64,000 nt of DNA from Prevotella sp. OH937_COT-195 (GCF_003932845.1 NZ_RQZH01000007.1:1-64000); one strand, 5' to 3'. Shown: positions 17,530-26,128, numbered from the stretch's first letter. Translations and numbers: made by a program. Notes: generated by a model from the letters alone, not told the origin.

Positions 17530-18204
17530 ATGGGTAAAGTAAAAATTAAGAAAAGTGACATCTGGATAGACATGACACCTATGTCCGATGTTATGACCCT
17601 GCTGCTCACTTTCTTCATGCTGACATCTACGTTCGTAAAGAACGAGCCGGTGAAGGTGGTCACCCCGGGTTCTATCTCGGAAATAAAGGTGCCTGAAAAC
17701 GGAGTCCTTACAATATTGGTAAGTCCCGAAAGGGACGCAAATGGCAAGCCCACGGGCGAAGGCCAAGTGTTTATGAGCATTGACAACACCGAACAACTCG
17801 GCAACGCATTGTCTGACATGGCACAAAGATTCAACGTCTCGTTGACTCCAAAGCAGATGGAGACATTCAAGACCGAAGCAATGTTCGGAGTTCCAATGTC
17901 GAAAATCGGTGCATATCTACAGCAAAACAGTGCAAACCGTAACAGAATGATTATTAAAGAGGGAATCCCTCTCGACTCTATTCAAGGCGGTATGAGCGAA
18001 TTCCAGCAATGGGTTGACGCTGCACGTACTGTGAATGACAAAATCAAGATTGCCCTGAAAGCAGACGCCAAGACACCTTATAAAACAATAAAAAAGGTGA
18101 TGAACGAACTTCAGGACATGGACGAGAGTCATTACTTTATGATTTCTCAACTTGATGCCGGCAAGTCGGTAGAGGCAAATTCTTATGTAAGGGGAGGCAA
18201 CTAA
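17530..18204 (+). CDS. exbD: ExbD-family biopolymer transport protein, first copy
   Basis: A 224-residue single-pass inner-membrane protein. A short cytoplasmic N-terminus (MGKVKIKKSDIWIDMTPMSD) precedes the membrane helix VMTLLLTFFMLTSTF, where the aspartate in MTPMSD is the conserved proton-path residue. A long periplasmic domain follows. It is longer than the classic ~140-residue ExbD, as is usual in this phylum, with an inserted periplasmic segment. It lies 30 nt after exbB and only 1 nt before the second exbD. The two ExbD proteins differ strongly outside the membrane segment, so a heteromeric stator is possible; this is inference. Confidence 0.92.
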   Translation: MGKVKIKKSDIWIDMTPMSDVMTLLLTFFMLTSTFVKNEPVKVVTPGSISEIKVPENGVLTILVSPERDANGKPTGEGQVFMSIDNTEQLGNALSDMAQRFNVSLTPKQMETFKTEAMFGVPMSKIGAYLQQNSANRNRMIIKEGIPLDSIQGGMSEFQQWVDAARTVNDKIKIALKADAKTPYKTIKKVMNELQDMDESHYFMISQLDAGKSVEANSYVRGGN

Positions 18205-18205
18205 T

Positions 18206-18853
18206 ATGGCACAAAAGAAAGAAAGCAAACAGAAGAAGATGGATGTCCGTGTGGACTTCACTCCTATGGTGGACATGCTTATGCTTCTCATCACGTTCTT
18301 CATGCTCTGTACTACACTCAGCAAGCCGAGTACAATGGAACTCACCATGCCGAGCAACGACGACAACACACTTGAAGAACAGAAGAATGAAGCCAAGGCA
18401 TCACAAACGGTAACGTTATATCTTGCTGCAAACAACAAGATATACTACACCAAATACGATGACGAAGGCAATGCCAAAGAGTTGCAAGAAACCACATGGA
18501 GCAGCAAGGGAATACGCGATGTGCTCCGCTATCACACCATCGGTGATGGTACGAAGCCCGCAAACCGTATAATACTTGCAGTGGAGGAATTGAAGCAGAA
18601 ACGCAGTAAGAATCCGAAACAATGGCCTGACAGTATTTATCAGAAAGAACTGTCAAAGATAAAGAAAGGTAATCTCGGAGCAGAGAAAATACCGACATTG
18701 ACCGTTGTTATAAAGCCTACTGACAACTCTACGTTCAACAACATGATTGACGCTCTCGATGAAATGCAGATTCTTAGCATAGGTACATACGTCATTGACA
18801 AACTCAATGACGATGACCTTAAGATGCTCAAGGAGAAGAATGTACAATTGTAA
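18206..18853 (+). CDS. exbD: ExbD-family biopolymer transport protein, second copy
   Basis: A 215-residue paralogue of the preceding gene. The N-terminus is KMDVRVDFTPMVD, with the conserved membrane aspartate in FTPMVD, followed by helix MLMLLITFFMLCTTLSKP and a periplasmic domain ending in a region (TLTVVIKPTDNSTFNNMIDA, MQILSIGTYVID) typical for ExbD/TolR. It starts immediately after its paralogue, indicating translational coupling. It works with ExbB and TonB in energising outer-membrane receptors. Confidence 0.92.
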   Translation: MAQKKESKQKKMDVRVDFTPMVDMLMLLITFFMLCTTLSKPSTMELTMPSNDDNTLEEQKNEAKASQTVTLYLAANNKIYYTKYDDEGNAKELQETTWSSKGIRDVLRYHTIGDGTKPANRIILAVEELKQKRSKNPKQWPDSIYQKELSKIKKGNLGAEKIPTLTVVIKPTDNSTFNNMIDALDEMQILSIGTYVIDKLNDDDLKMLKEKNVQL

Positions 18854-18877
18854 CGATAAACCATAAAGCAAGAAAAA

Positions 18878-19723
18878 ATGGCAAAAATAGATCTTTACGA
18901 CCCGAAATGGGTTGATATGGTGTTCGCCGACAAAAACAAAGCCTACGGAGCGTATGTGATTCGTAAGGAAACTTCCGGTCGTAACATCAAAGCCCTTGTG
19001 ATACTGATTGTCGTTGCATTGTTAGTCGGTGGCGGACTCGCTTACAAAGTACACCAGAACAAAGTTGACGCAGAACACCAAGCCTATCTTGAACAACTCG
19101 AACTGCAAAAATTGCAGGAAGCAGCCAAGAAGGAAAAGAAGGAAGAAATCAAAGTTCAACCCAAGGTTGAGCCAAAGAAAGAAATTCCTGAAGTTCGCGA
19201 GTCACAGAAGTTTACCGCTCCGGTCATCAAGAAAGACGACCTCGTAAAAGAGGAGAACACCTTGAAAGCCATGGACGATCTTGAAAAAGATGTGGCTGTC
19301 AGCAACGTCGATCAAGAAGGTACTAAAGACCGTACGATGGAAGCCATCCGCAATGACATCAAAGTGGAACCGGAACCAACGGTGGAAGTTCAACAAAAAG
19401 TCGCAATCAAGGTATTCGACGTTGTTGAGCAGATGCCTTCGTTCCCCGGCGGACAGAGCGCACTCATGCAATACCTCGCAAACAACATCAAGTACCCGAC
19501 ATTGGCCGAGGAAAACGGTGTGCAGGGTCGCGTAATAGTGCAGTTCGTTGTCAGCAAAGACGGCTCCATATCCAATGTGCGAGTAGTCAAGTCGGTTGAC
19601 CCGTCACTCGACAAAGAGGCTGCCCGCGTGGTTAACAGCATGCCAAAATGGATACCTGGTAAGCAGAACGGTCAGGAAGTAAACGTAAAATATACGGTAC
19701 CTGTAACATTCAAACTTCAGTAA
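18878..19723 (+). CDS. tonB: Energy transducer TonB
   Basis: A 281-residue protein with a Bacteroidota-type cytoplasmic N-terminus (DPKWVDMVFADKNKAYGAYV). A membrane helix spans residues ~35-57 (ALVILIVVALLVGGGLAYKV), then a Lys/Glu/Pro-rich periplasm-spanning stretch. The C-terminal TonB domain (~190-281) contains PSFPGGQSALMQYLANNIKY, RVIVQFVVSKDGSISNVRV and MPKWIPGKQNG. It transmits ExbBD motion to TonB boxes of receptors; four such receptors are in this window. Operon member, 24 nt after exbD2. Confidence 0.95.
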   Translation: MAKIDLYDPKWVDMVFADKNKAYGAYVIRKETSGRNIKALVILIVVALLVGGGLAYKVHQNKVDAEHQAYLEQLELQKLQEAAKKEKKEEIKVQPKVEPKKEIPEVRESQKFTAPVIKKDDLVKEENTLKAMDDLEKDVAVSNVDQEGTKDRTMEAIRNDIKVEPEPTVEVQQKVAIKVFDVVEQMPSFPGGQSALMQYLANNIKYPTLAEENGVQGRVIVQFVVSKDGSISNVRVVKSVDPSLDKEAARVVNSMPKWIPGKQNGQEVNVKYTVPVTFKLQ

Positions 19724-19731
19724 TCACAAAA

Positions 19732-20694
19732 ATGAAAGAAAACAAATTCTACATCATAGTAGGATTACTCTTACCCTCTTTGTTCTTCTTCTCGTGCAGC
19801 GGGAAGAAGGACAAGAGCGGAAGGACAGACACACGTTCATCGGGGACAATTCAGTTTGTCGCCGATGAAAGTTTTAGTCCTATCATCGAAGAACTCAGGG
19901 AACAGTTCGAGTTCAAGTTCCCGAATGCCCGCTTACAGGCTCAATATACCAACGAAGTGGAAGGAATGAAGCAGATAACGGACATGAAGACCAATCTGCT
20001 ATTTACCTCTCGTGCCCTCAAACCCAACGAGGACGCATACATCAGAAAAAACAGCCGCATCCCCGAGGTATTCCCCATTGGATACGACGGGCTGTCGTTC
20101 ATCATAAACCGCGAGAACAACGACACCTGCATCACCGTGAAAGACATAAAGAGAATACTTGGCGGCGAGGTAACCGACTGGAGTCAGATATATCCCGGCT
20201 CCAAGCGAGGAAAGATTGAGTTGGTGTTCGATAACAAAGAATCGGCAACCGTAAGATATGTAGTTGACTCCATATTAAACGGAAAAACTATCGAAGGGGA
20301 AAACATGTATGCCGCAAAGAACAGCAAAGAAGTTATCGAATACGTTGACAAGACACCAAACTCGATAGGTGTTATAGGGTCGAACTGGCTAAACGACCGC
20401 CGAGACTCCACAAACACCACATTCAAGAAGAATATCCATGTAATGTCTGTATCGTTGCAAGACAAGGCAACACCAATGAACAGTTGGAAACCATATCAGG
20501 CATACTTACTGGACGGACGCTATCCGTTCGTAAGAACAATATACGCAATAGTTGTAGATCCGCGCAAGGCTCTCCCATGGAGTTTTGCAAACTACATTAC
20601 CGGTCCGCAGGGACAACTCATAGTATTCAAATCCGGACTGCTGCCATACAGAGGCGACATTATAATAAAGACTGTTAACGTGAAAAGGAAATAA
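19732..20694 (+). CDS. PstS-like periplasmic-binding lipoprotein in TonB operon
   Basis: A 320-residue lipoprotein (LLLPSLFFFSCSGKKDK lipobox) with a PBP-type II fold. GTIQFVADESFSPIIEELRE opens the binding domain and LLFTSRALKPNEDAYIRKN, FPIGYDGLSFIINREN, DIKRILGGEVTDWSQIYPG and GVIGSNWLNDR follow the PstS pattern. PstS normally delivers phosphate to the PstABC transporter, but no pst permease genes are nearby. Its position 9 nt after tonB and upstream of a TPR protein suggests a role tied to TonB energisation or envelope sensing; that link is inference from context. The binding residues cannot be judged by eye. Confidence 0.8.
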   Translation: MKENKFYIIVGLLLPSLFFFSCSGKKDKSGRTDTRSSGTIQFVADESFSPIIEELREQFEFKFPNARLQAQYTNEVEGMKQITDMKTNLLFTSRALKPNEDAYIRKNSRIPEVFPIGYDGLSFIINRENNDTCITVKDIKRILGGEVTDWSQIYPGSKRGKIELVFDNKESATVRYVVDSILNGKTIEGENMYAAKNSKEVIEYVDKTPNSIGVIGSNWLNDRRDSTNTTFKKNIHVMSVSLQDKATPMNSWKPYQAYLLDGRYPFVRTIYAIVVDPRKALPWSFANYITGPQGQLIVFKSGLLPYRGDIIIKTVNVKRK

Positions 20695-20800
20695 ATAAAC
20701 TTTCACATAGCAGACAGGTCAAAAAAGAAAAGCAAGTTCAAAAAGAAAGAATAATACAAGAAATAGAGAAAACAATAATTCGAAATAAAAAATTTAGAAT

Positions 20801-22270
20801 ATGAAAGCAATGAAATATCTCGTAAGCGGCGCATTAGTACTTAGCATGTCGGTTGCCGCAAACGCTCAGGTGGCAGATTACAAAACCATGCTTGAGCCTA
20901 TTTTGAAAGAATTGAAAGCTTCTCCGAACGACAAAAATGTCGCAAAAGATCTTCTAAAGACCTACAACAAGACATTCAAGAAAGACCCGGAGGCACTCAC
21001 TGCATTGGGTAATGTCTATCTCGCCGTAAAAAACTACGAAATGGCAGACCACTATGCAAACCTTGCAATAGCACGCAACAAGAACTACGGCAACGCATAT
21101 ATCCTAAAAGGCGACATTCAGGCAATGCAGGACGAAGGAGGCGGTGCAGCAATGTGGTATCGCCAGTCGATCGAACTCGACCCGAAAAACCCACAAGCAT
21201 ACATGAGTTACTCTAACGTATATCGCAAGATAGACCCGAAAGAGTCGGAACGAATGCTCATGGAATTAAAGAAGAACGTGCCTGATTTCCCAATAGAAGC
21301 AGAAGCGGCACACTCTTTCTACAACACCGGCAACTACGACAAGGCACTCGAGTATTTCCTCAAATCTGACATCAACAAACTCGAAGAAAGCCATCTTACC
21401 GAGTATTCCGTAACTGCCACATCGCTTGGCAACCGCGAGAAAGCCCTCGAAGTGGCAAAAGTCGGCATATCAAAATTCCCCGCCAACATTTCTTTCGTTC
21501 GACTGGCACTCATAAATACCATCGGACTCGAAAAGTTTGAAGAAGCACTTGGATATGCAGAGAAACTTATTTCTAACGAAGGCGAGAACAACTCCGGCGA
21601 CTTGTGCTACTACGGTAATGCTCTTGCAGGCAACAAACGCTACGAAGAAGCCATCGCAAAATACGAAAAGGCTCTTACCATAGATGGAACAAACATCATG
21701 CCGTACAAATACATTGCCGCAGCCTACAACGGCATGGGACAGGAAGACAAGGCTCTTGAATACAGCGCAATTTACCTTGACAAGAATCCTAACGCAAAAC
21801 TTGCCGACTACCGCGACATAGCCGACATCTACCTTAACAAGATAAAGAAAGCAAAAGAAACGGAAGATGCCAACGGCATAGAAGCAAACTTTGCAAAACT
21901 CGTGGGAGTTTACGATCAGGTTGTAGAGAAATATCCGCAGGCAAAGGTATGGAGTATATACCAGAAAGCAAACGCTGCATTCACGGTAGAACTCGATGAC
22001 AAGTCCGTACCTTACTTTACGGAAATAATAAACATTCTCGAGAACAAGACAGACCGCAGTGACAACGAGAACTACTATCTCGGAACGTCATACAGTCGAA
22101 TGGGATACTATCATTGGAGCAAAAACGACCTCGAAGCAGCAGGACCGTTCTTCGACAAGTGCATCACGATTACTCCCAATGACAATATTGCCAAGACATG
22201 GTTCCAAAAGAAAGCAGAGGCAGAAGCAGAAAACACAGAGACTGAACAATCTCAAAGTGCAACAGAATAA
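20801..22270 (+). CDS. Exported TPR-repeat protein, last gene of TonB operon
   Basis: A 489-residue protein with a signal peptide (VSGALVLSMSVAANAQVADY) and about nine tetratricopeptide repeats, recognisable as ALTALGNVYLAVKNYEMADHYANLAI, KNPQAYMSYSNVYRKIDPKE (pieces shown under family pattern), ALAGNKRYEEAIAKYEKALT and AAYNGMGQEDKALEYSAIYL. The C-terminus is Glu/Gln-rich. TPR proteins act as periplasmic scaffolds. It follows the PstS-like gene by 106 nt with no clear promoter in the gap, and a terminator follows it, so it is best taken as the operon's last gene. Partner unknown. Confidence 0.85.
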   Translation: MKAMKYLVSGALVLSMSVAANAQVADYKTMLEPILKELKASPNDKNVAKDLLKTYNKTFKKDPEALTALGNVYLAVKNYEMADHYANLAIARNKNYGNAYILKGDIQAMQDEGGGAAMWYRQSIELDPKNPQAYMSYSNVYRKIDPKESERMLMELKKNVPDFPIEAEAAHSFYNTGNYDKALEYFLKSDINKLEESHLTEYSVTATSLGNREKALEVAKVGISKFPANISFVRLALINTIGLEKFEEALGYAEKLISNEGENNSGDLCYYGNALAGNKRYEEAIAKYEKALTIDGTNIMPYKYIAAAYNGMGQEDKALEYSAIYLDKNPNAKLADYRDIADIYLNKIKKAKETEDANGIEANFAKLVGVYDQVVEKYPQAKVWSIYQKANAAFTVELDDKSVPYFTEIINILENKTDRSDNENYYLGTSYSRMGYYHWSKNDLEAAGPFFDKCITITPNDNIAKTWFQKKAEAEAENTETEQSQSATE

Positions 22271-22290
22271 ACAAACAAGTCAAACATAAA

Positions 22291-22327
22291 AAACATCATC
22301 TTCCCAAACGAGAAGATGATGTTTTTT
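22291..22327 (+). terminator. Terminator of the exbB-TPR operon
   Basis: A 13-bp stem AAACATCATCTTC / GAAGATGATGTTT followed by further T residues. Confidence 0.85.
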
Positions 22328-22486
22328 ATGCCGTAAGGTAAAGTTTTGAAACACCATGTCGAGACATGCTTTGGAAAAGTCTTGATGCAATGCCATACTT
22401 AACGAATTGTTGTGCATAACATGTGGAATTCAAGATGTAAAACAAGCAAATTAGATTTTACGACATTGATTTCACACAAAAAGAAA

Positions 22487-22515
22487 GGGTGTCTGTCCCG
22501 AAGAACCCGACACCC
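22487..22515 (-). terminator. Terminator of the ferredoxin gene
   Basis: On the minus strand stem GGGTGTC / GACACCC is followed by TTTCTTTTT, 49 nt 3' of the ferredoxin stop. Confidence 0.75.
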
Positions 22516-22563
22516 GAAATCATGTCTAACAATTAATATTTACCCAAAAGGGTAACAAAATCC

Positions 22564-22731
22564 TTACGGAAGTGATATTGCCTCAGACGGACAAACACCT
22601 GCACAAGTGCCACACTCCGTACACTCATCCGGATTAATTGAGTAACGCTCGCCCTCAGAGATTGCTCCTACCGGACATTCATCAATACATGTACCGCATG
22701 CGATGCAGTCTTCGCTAATTACATAAGCCAT
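22564..22731 (-). CDS. Small 2[4Fe-4S] ferredoxin
   Basis: A 55-residue protein, MAYVISEDCIACGTCIDECP at its start. Two complete CxxCxxCxxxCP motifs (CIACGTCIDECP and CTECGTCAGVCP) bind two [4Fe-4S] clusters. It is a clostridial-type low-potential electron carrier, used in anaerobes with pyruvate:ferredoxin oxidoreductase and hydrogenase-type enzymes. It is monocistronic, with a perfect -7 element on the minus strand at 22781-22788 and a 22-bp perfect palindrome at 22804-22825 over the expected -33 region. That layout suggests control by a dimeric regulator. A terminator follows. Confidence 0.95.
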   Translation of the reverse strand: MAYVISEDCIACGTCIDECPVGAISEGERYSINPDECTECGTCAGVCPSEAISLP

Positions 22732-22780
22732 AATGTTCTTATTTTATACGTTAATATTATAGTATTTACTTTTCACATTG

Positions 22781-22788
22781 CAAAGATA
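22781..22788 (-). promoter_or_regulatory. Promoter of the ferredoxin gene (TATCTTTG)
   Basis: Perfect -7 element on the minus strand, 50 nt from the start codon. Confidence 0.7.
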
Positions 22789-22803
22789 ATAAAAAACGCG
22801 GTC

Positions 22804-22825
22804 ACATACCTAATATTAGGTATGT
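22804..22825. promoter_or_regulatory. Perfect 22-bp palindrome at ferredoxin promoter, putative operator
   Basis: The half-site ACATACCTAAT is followed directly by its exact reverse complement ATTAGGTATGT. It begins 15 bp upstream of the -7 element and covers the position expected for the -33 box, a typical operator location for a homodimeric regulator. The regulator is not identified. Confidence 0.6.
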
Positions 22826-22953
22826 ATTTTTGCATTAATTAACTTTAATGCCACCTTTCCGATACCCATTAATAATGATTTAGACTATCATTTATACCCA
22901 AAAGTATTGACATTAATATCCGAATGCAGTAAACAAGCATGTCTTCTATACGA

Positions 22954-23036
22954 CAAAATCGGCGGTTTTGACGACCAATTTAGGCGAATTTGTAATGCAA
23001 AATCGCTGAAATCATAATGCAAAACCACCGATTTTC
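22954..23036. repeat. 22-bp-period palindromic repeat array R3 (4 units)
   Basis: Units at 22954, 22976, 22998 and 23020 (CAAAATCGGCGGTTTTG, CAATTTAGGCGAATTTG, CAAAATCGCTGAAATCA, CAAAACCACCGATTTTC) with 5-bp spacers acgac, taatg, taatg. The exact 22-bp period matches the other arrays. It lies in the gap between the divergent ferredoxin gene and the decayed gene at 23.3 kb; the rest of that gap shows nothing recognisable. Confidence 0.85.
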
Positions 23037-23348
23037 ATTTTCGGTCAACCACAAACCATATATTGACAGACATTCAGACGGATTACAAAAAGCATCTGTC
23101 AAGACAAACGGCACACTATTTCTGAAATACACGGTATCTGCAACATACACGAGAATCTCCCCGTAGGTTGATTGCAAATAACCGGTACATGCGACAAACT
23201 CCACATTTTGTCAAAAGTTTTAACATAATATTCAACATTTTAAATTTGTAATAATAATAAAAAAACATACCTTTATAAACATAACACTACCATCACACAG
23301 TTGGTAATAATAATCTTAAATACATCTTTACTATAAAAATATTTTTAT

Positions 23349-24149
23349 GAGAAACTTTGGTTTGGTACTTATCTGCTCCACACCCTTCGGATGAAGTTAT
23401 AGTTATTGGGCATTGTAAACTTTTGCTCCCACCAACTTGCCCTGTTCAGAAGCCATTGCAACCGGTATATCCAGAATTTGAAATACTGATATTGGAAAGA
23501 GCCGTATCCAACGGCGCAACAGGAATGGTATCAAGTTGGTTCAATGCTGCAACCGGTGGGTGGGACAGAAGTATGGTTAAGGCAAAATCATATTTCATAT
23601 TCAGATGCAAGTGGTTTTAGGACAAAGGCTATACATTGGAGGTCAAATCAACATCACAGGAAGAATATCGATAATCATTATCCGAGTAATCTAAATGGGA
23701 AGTTGAGGAATACAAGGATACCAATTTACAATTGGCGCACTGCCGACAAGAGGTATTTCCATTGGAAGTGGGGATACAAAAAAGATACTGACGAATGGTA
23801 TTTGGAGTACAACGAAGAAAACAATGAATCTTGACGTGAAATTGGATTTAATGAGAATAAAAATATTATCGTTAAAATGTCGGATGAAAGGAATTACAGT
23901 TTCGGGTTGGATACCAATTGCGATATAGAGTACTTTTAAGAAATTCGGCATTCAAATGATAACCGAACAGGAGTTCTGTGACTTGTGGGATTCGGTATGA
24001 TTTCCGAAATATCGTATGTCGACAACGGGAACATCAGCCGTTTCCTATGCCCAGACAAATTTGTGCAGACGCCGGACAACATCCGGATTTTCAACCGCTA
24101 CGGCTACTGTCTGAAGCGGATGGCAGTTCTAAAGCGACAAAATTTATAA
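23349..24149 (+). pseudogene. Decayed gene of unknown function
   Basis: One reading frame stays protein-like across ~800 bp but is broken by TAG at 23400, TGA at 23487, TGA at 23832, TAA at 23937 and TGA at 23979. The longest open piece (23490-23831) reads YWKEPYPTAQQEWYQVGS, later RIPIYNWRTADKRYFHWKWG, and EWYLEYNEENNES before the stop. After that stop, in the same frame, REIGFNENKNIIVKMSDERN and DTNCDIEYF follow, and a 50-codon ATG-started tail (23997-24149) reads SRFLCPDKFVQTPDNIRIFN. Aromatic- and charge-rich composition argues for former coding. Two TGA sites could be TGG-to-TGA changes. I cannot assign a family. The remnant directly precedes the intact gene at 24175. Confidence 0.45.
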
Positions 24150-24174
24150 AAGATAAACGTATTAATACTTATTT

Positions 24175-24846
24175 ATGGAGAAGATGATGAAAGCATTATT
24201 GACATTTGTTTTATTGACGACCCTTTTCATATCGTTCAATGTGAAATCGCAAAACAAGATGGTAAACGGAGGCTTGACTGTTCATTCCGTTATATTTGAA
24301 GACAGTGAACGAATCAATACTGTCGGAGAGTTCTTTTGCTCGATGGGGACAGACACGTCAACTTATTCTATACTTGTTGTGGAATATAGTTATATCGGTA
24401 ATCATATTAGGATTTCGTTCAATTTCAGAGACTTAAACGAAATTCAGAAAAGAAAATTGAAAAGGTATTATAAAAATAGAACCTACGATGAAATTATGAC
24501 GGAATTTGATGCCTGTCTTGGCGAGGCTTCGAAGTTTTATAATTTGAATAGTTTAAAAGAAATAGTATTCTATGTTTCCGAACTGGGAGAATGCTCTGTG
24601 GAGACAAATCTTAATTACAGTAAATTACTTCCACGGAAACTTCCTCGTGAATATTATTTAGGCATGTTTTATAAAAATGTAAATAAAGCAATATATATGA
24701 GCGGATTAAAGAATCGCATTGATGAGATAATAAAAAAGTACGACGTGCAGGTTGACACGATCAATTTCGATGATGAACACTTTTATTGCAAGAAAAGATC
24801 CGAATTCTTGAAACAGAACGTGGTGACACGGGATGATATACCATAA
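24175..24846 (+). CDS. Orphan exported protein of unknown function
   Basis: A 223-residue protein with a signal peptide (ALLTFVLLTTLFISFNVKSQ) and a mixed alpha/beta body without a family I recognise (GGLTVHSVIFEDSERINTVG, HIRISFNFRDLNEIQKRKLK, CLGEASKFYNLNSLKEIVFY). The C-terminal half is rich in Lys, Tyr and Asp. The codon and base composition is more AT-rich than the neighbouring housekeeping genes. It lies directly downstream of a decayed gene and upstream of a hairpin terminator and a MITE-like element, so the locus has the look of an accessory region. Alternative starts exist at 24184 and 24187. Confidence 0.65.
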   Translation: MEKMMKALLTFVLLTTLFISFNVKSQNKMVNGGLTVHSVIFEDSERINTVGEFFCSMGTDTSTYSILVVEYSYIGNHIRISFNFRDLNEIQKRKLKRYYKNRTYDEIMTEFDACLGEASKFYNLNSLKEIVFYVSELGECSVETNLNYSKLLPRKLPREYYLGMFYKNVNKAIYMSGLKNRIDEIIKKYDVQVDTINFDDEHFYCKKRSEFLKQNVVTRDDIP

Positions 24847-24917
24847 AAAATCCTTGCAGGAGTTACAATCTGTGTCGTGAAACCAAAGGAATGAACTTTA
24901 TACATTCAATTATATAC

Positions 24918-24950
24918 AATACGCGAGTTCTTATCCCGAACTCGCGTATT
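24918..24950. terminator. Hairpin terminator after the orphan gene
   Basis: A 13-bp perfect stem AATACGCGAGTTC / GAACTCGCGTATT with a 7-nt loop, followed by ATTTAT. The T-run is weak, so function as terminator is likely but not certain. Confidence 0.6.
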
Positions 24951-25121
24951 ATTTATGATATTATGGAGTTTTTAAAGTGGAAACAAGTAGGGTAAAGAGT
25001 GTAAACCACTCTATCAATAGTTTTCGAGAAAACATTCGTAATGATACTCTTGCCATTAGACTCTATACTACCATTGCAACATTTATATGATTTATTTTAC
25101 TTTTAAAAACTTATGTTATAC

Positions 25122-25325
25122 TTTAACCCAAATCGGTCATTAGACCGCATTTGCTTAGATTTGCTATTGCGCATTACGCTTCCCAACTGCTTTAGCCCGC
25201 TTGCTGACATCTGCGCAGCCGTTTCATCTTGACGTAGCCCGCTACGCCTTCGATGAAACGGCTGCACATCTGCTCAACAATCGAACAAAATCGGTTGAGG
25301 GTTCTAATGACCGATTTGGGTTAAA
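25122..25325 (+). mobile_element. MITE-like element, copy A
   Basis: A 204-bp non-coding element with perfect 23-bp terminal inverted repeats (left end TTTAACCCAAATCGGTCATT, right end 25303-25325 its complement). The 4-bp direct repeat ATAC abuts both ends (25118-25121 and 25326-25329), a candidate target-site duplication. Inside, GCAGCCGTTTCATC and GATGAAACGGCTGC form a 14-bp stem around a smaller GTAG/CTAC hairpin. Two diverged copies are at 36048 and 48918. It sits 60 bp upstream of the PorT-like gene. Confidence 0.8.
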
Positions 25326-25384
25326 ATACTTTGGTTCCGGATAACGAACTGCAATAATCATAAAAAAACAACGTTATATAGAAT

Positions 25385-26128
25385 ATGAAAAGACTTATCG
25401 CATACACAATAATAATGACGGTGTGCGCCTTGCATGGTTTTGCACAAGAGCGAACGGTGGAGAACCGACCTTACACCGACCTTCGCCCGTTCCATTTCGG
25501 AGTCTTGGTGGGTACGCATCTTCAGGACATCGAACTGACGAATGTGGGTCCGCAAACGATAACCACCGAAAACGGTAGCAAAGACGTGTTGGTAACTTGC
25601 GACCAAGATCGTTGGGACGCAGGCTTCAATGTTGGCGTATTGGGCGAGTTTCGGCTCGACACATATTTTGCCATGCGCATGGCACCGGCAATGTATTTCG
25701 GAACGAAACACTTCACTTTCCGCAATCACAAAGAGAAATTAGAGAACGGACGACCGATAGAACAGCGACAAGAACTGAAAACCGCATACGTTTCCTGCGC
25801 TTTCGACATTATTTACAGTGCGCAACGTTTCAACAACCACCGCCCATACATGATGTTGGGACTCAATCCGATGATAAACCTTTCTAACAAAAATGACGAT
25901 TATCTGAAGATGAAACGTTACGACGTTTATCTCGAAGCAGGTATCGGTTGCGACTTCTACCTACCCTATTTCAAATTGCGACCGGAACTGAAATTCGCTT
26001 ACGGACTGACTAACAGTCTCGATACCGACCACAGTAATCACCTTAAAGACAAGAACATGTTGCAATACACAAAATCGGTGAACAAAGGTCGCAGCAAGAT
26101 GATTGTACTTACTTTCTACTTTGAATAG
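25385..26128 (+). CDS. PorT-family outer-membrane protein (type IX secretion-associated)
   Basis: A 247-residue protein with a signal peptide (YTIIMTVCALHGFAQ) and an eight-strand-type outer-membrane beta-barrel. The N-terminal NRPYTDLRPFHFGVLVGTHL is the typical PorT family start and strands such as YFAMRMAPAMYFGTKHFTF and FKLRPELKFAYGLTNSL follow, ending with the aromatic terminus VLTFYFE. In type IX secretion PorT is needed for outer-membrane export of CTD-proteins; the exact mechanism in this organism is inferred. No other por genes are adjacent. A MITE-like element ends 59 bp upstream of its start, close to where its promoter should be. Confidence 0.85.
   Translation: MKRLIAYTIIMTVCALHGFAQERTVENRPYTDLRPFHFGVLVGTHLQDIELTNVGPQTITTENGSKDVLVTCDQDRWDAGFNVGVLGEFRLDTYFAMRMAPAMYFGTKHFTFRNHKEKLENGRPIEQRQELKTAYVSCAFDIIYSAQRFNNHRPYMMLGLNPMINLSNKNDDYLKMKRYDVYLEAGIGCDFYLPYFKLRPELKFAYGLTNSLDTDHSNHLKDKNMLQYTKSVNKGRSKMIVLTFYFE

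Noticed and set aside
22954..23036. Possible CRISPR array (regular repeats)
   Set aside because: Repeat units are 17 bp, palindromic and vary, spacers are only 5 bp, and no cas genes are present; it belongs to the 22-bp-period family.
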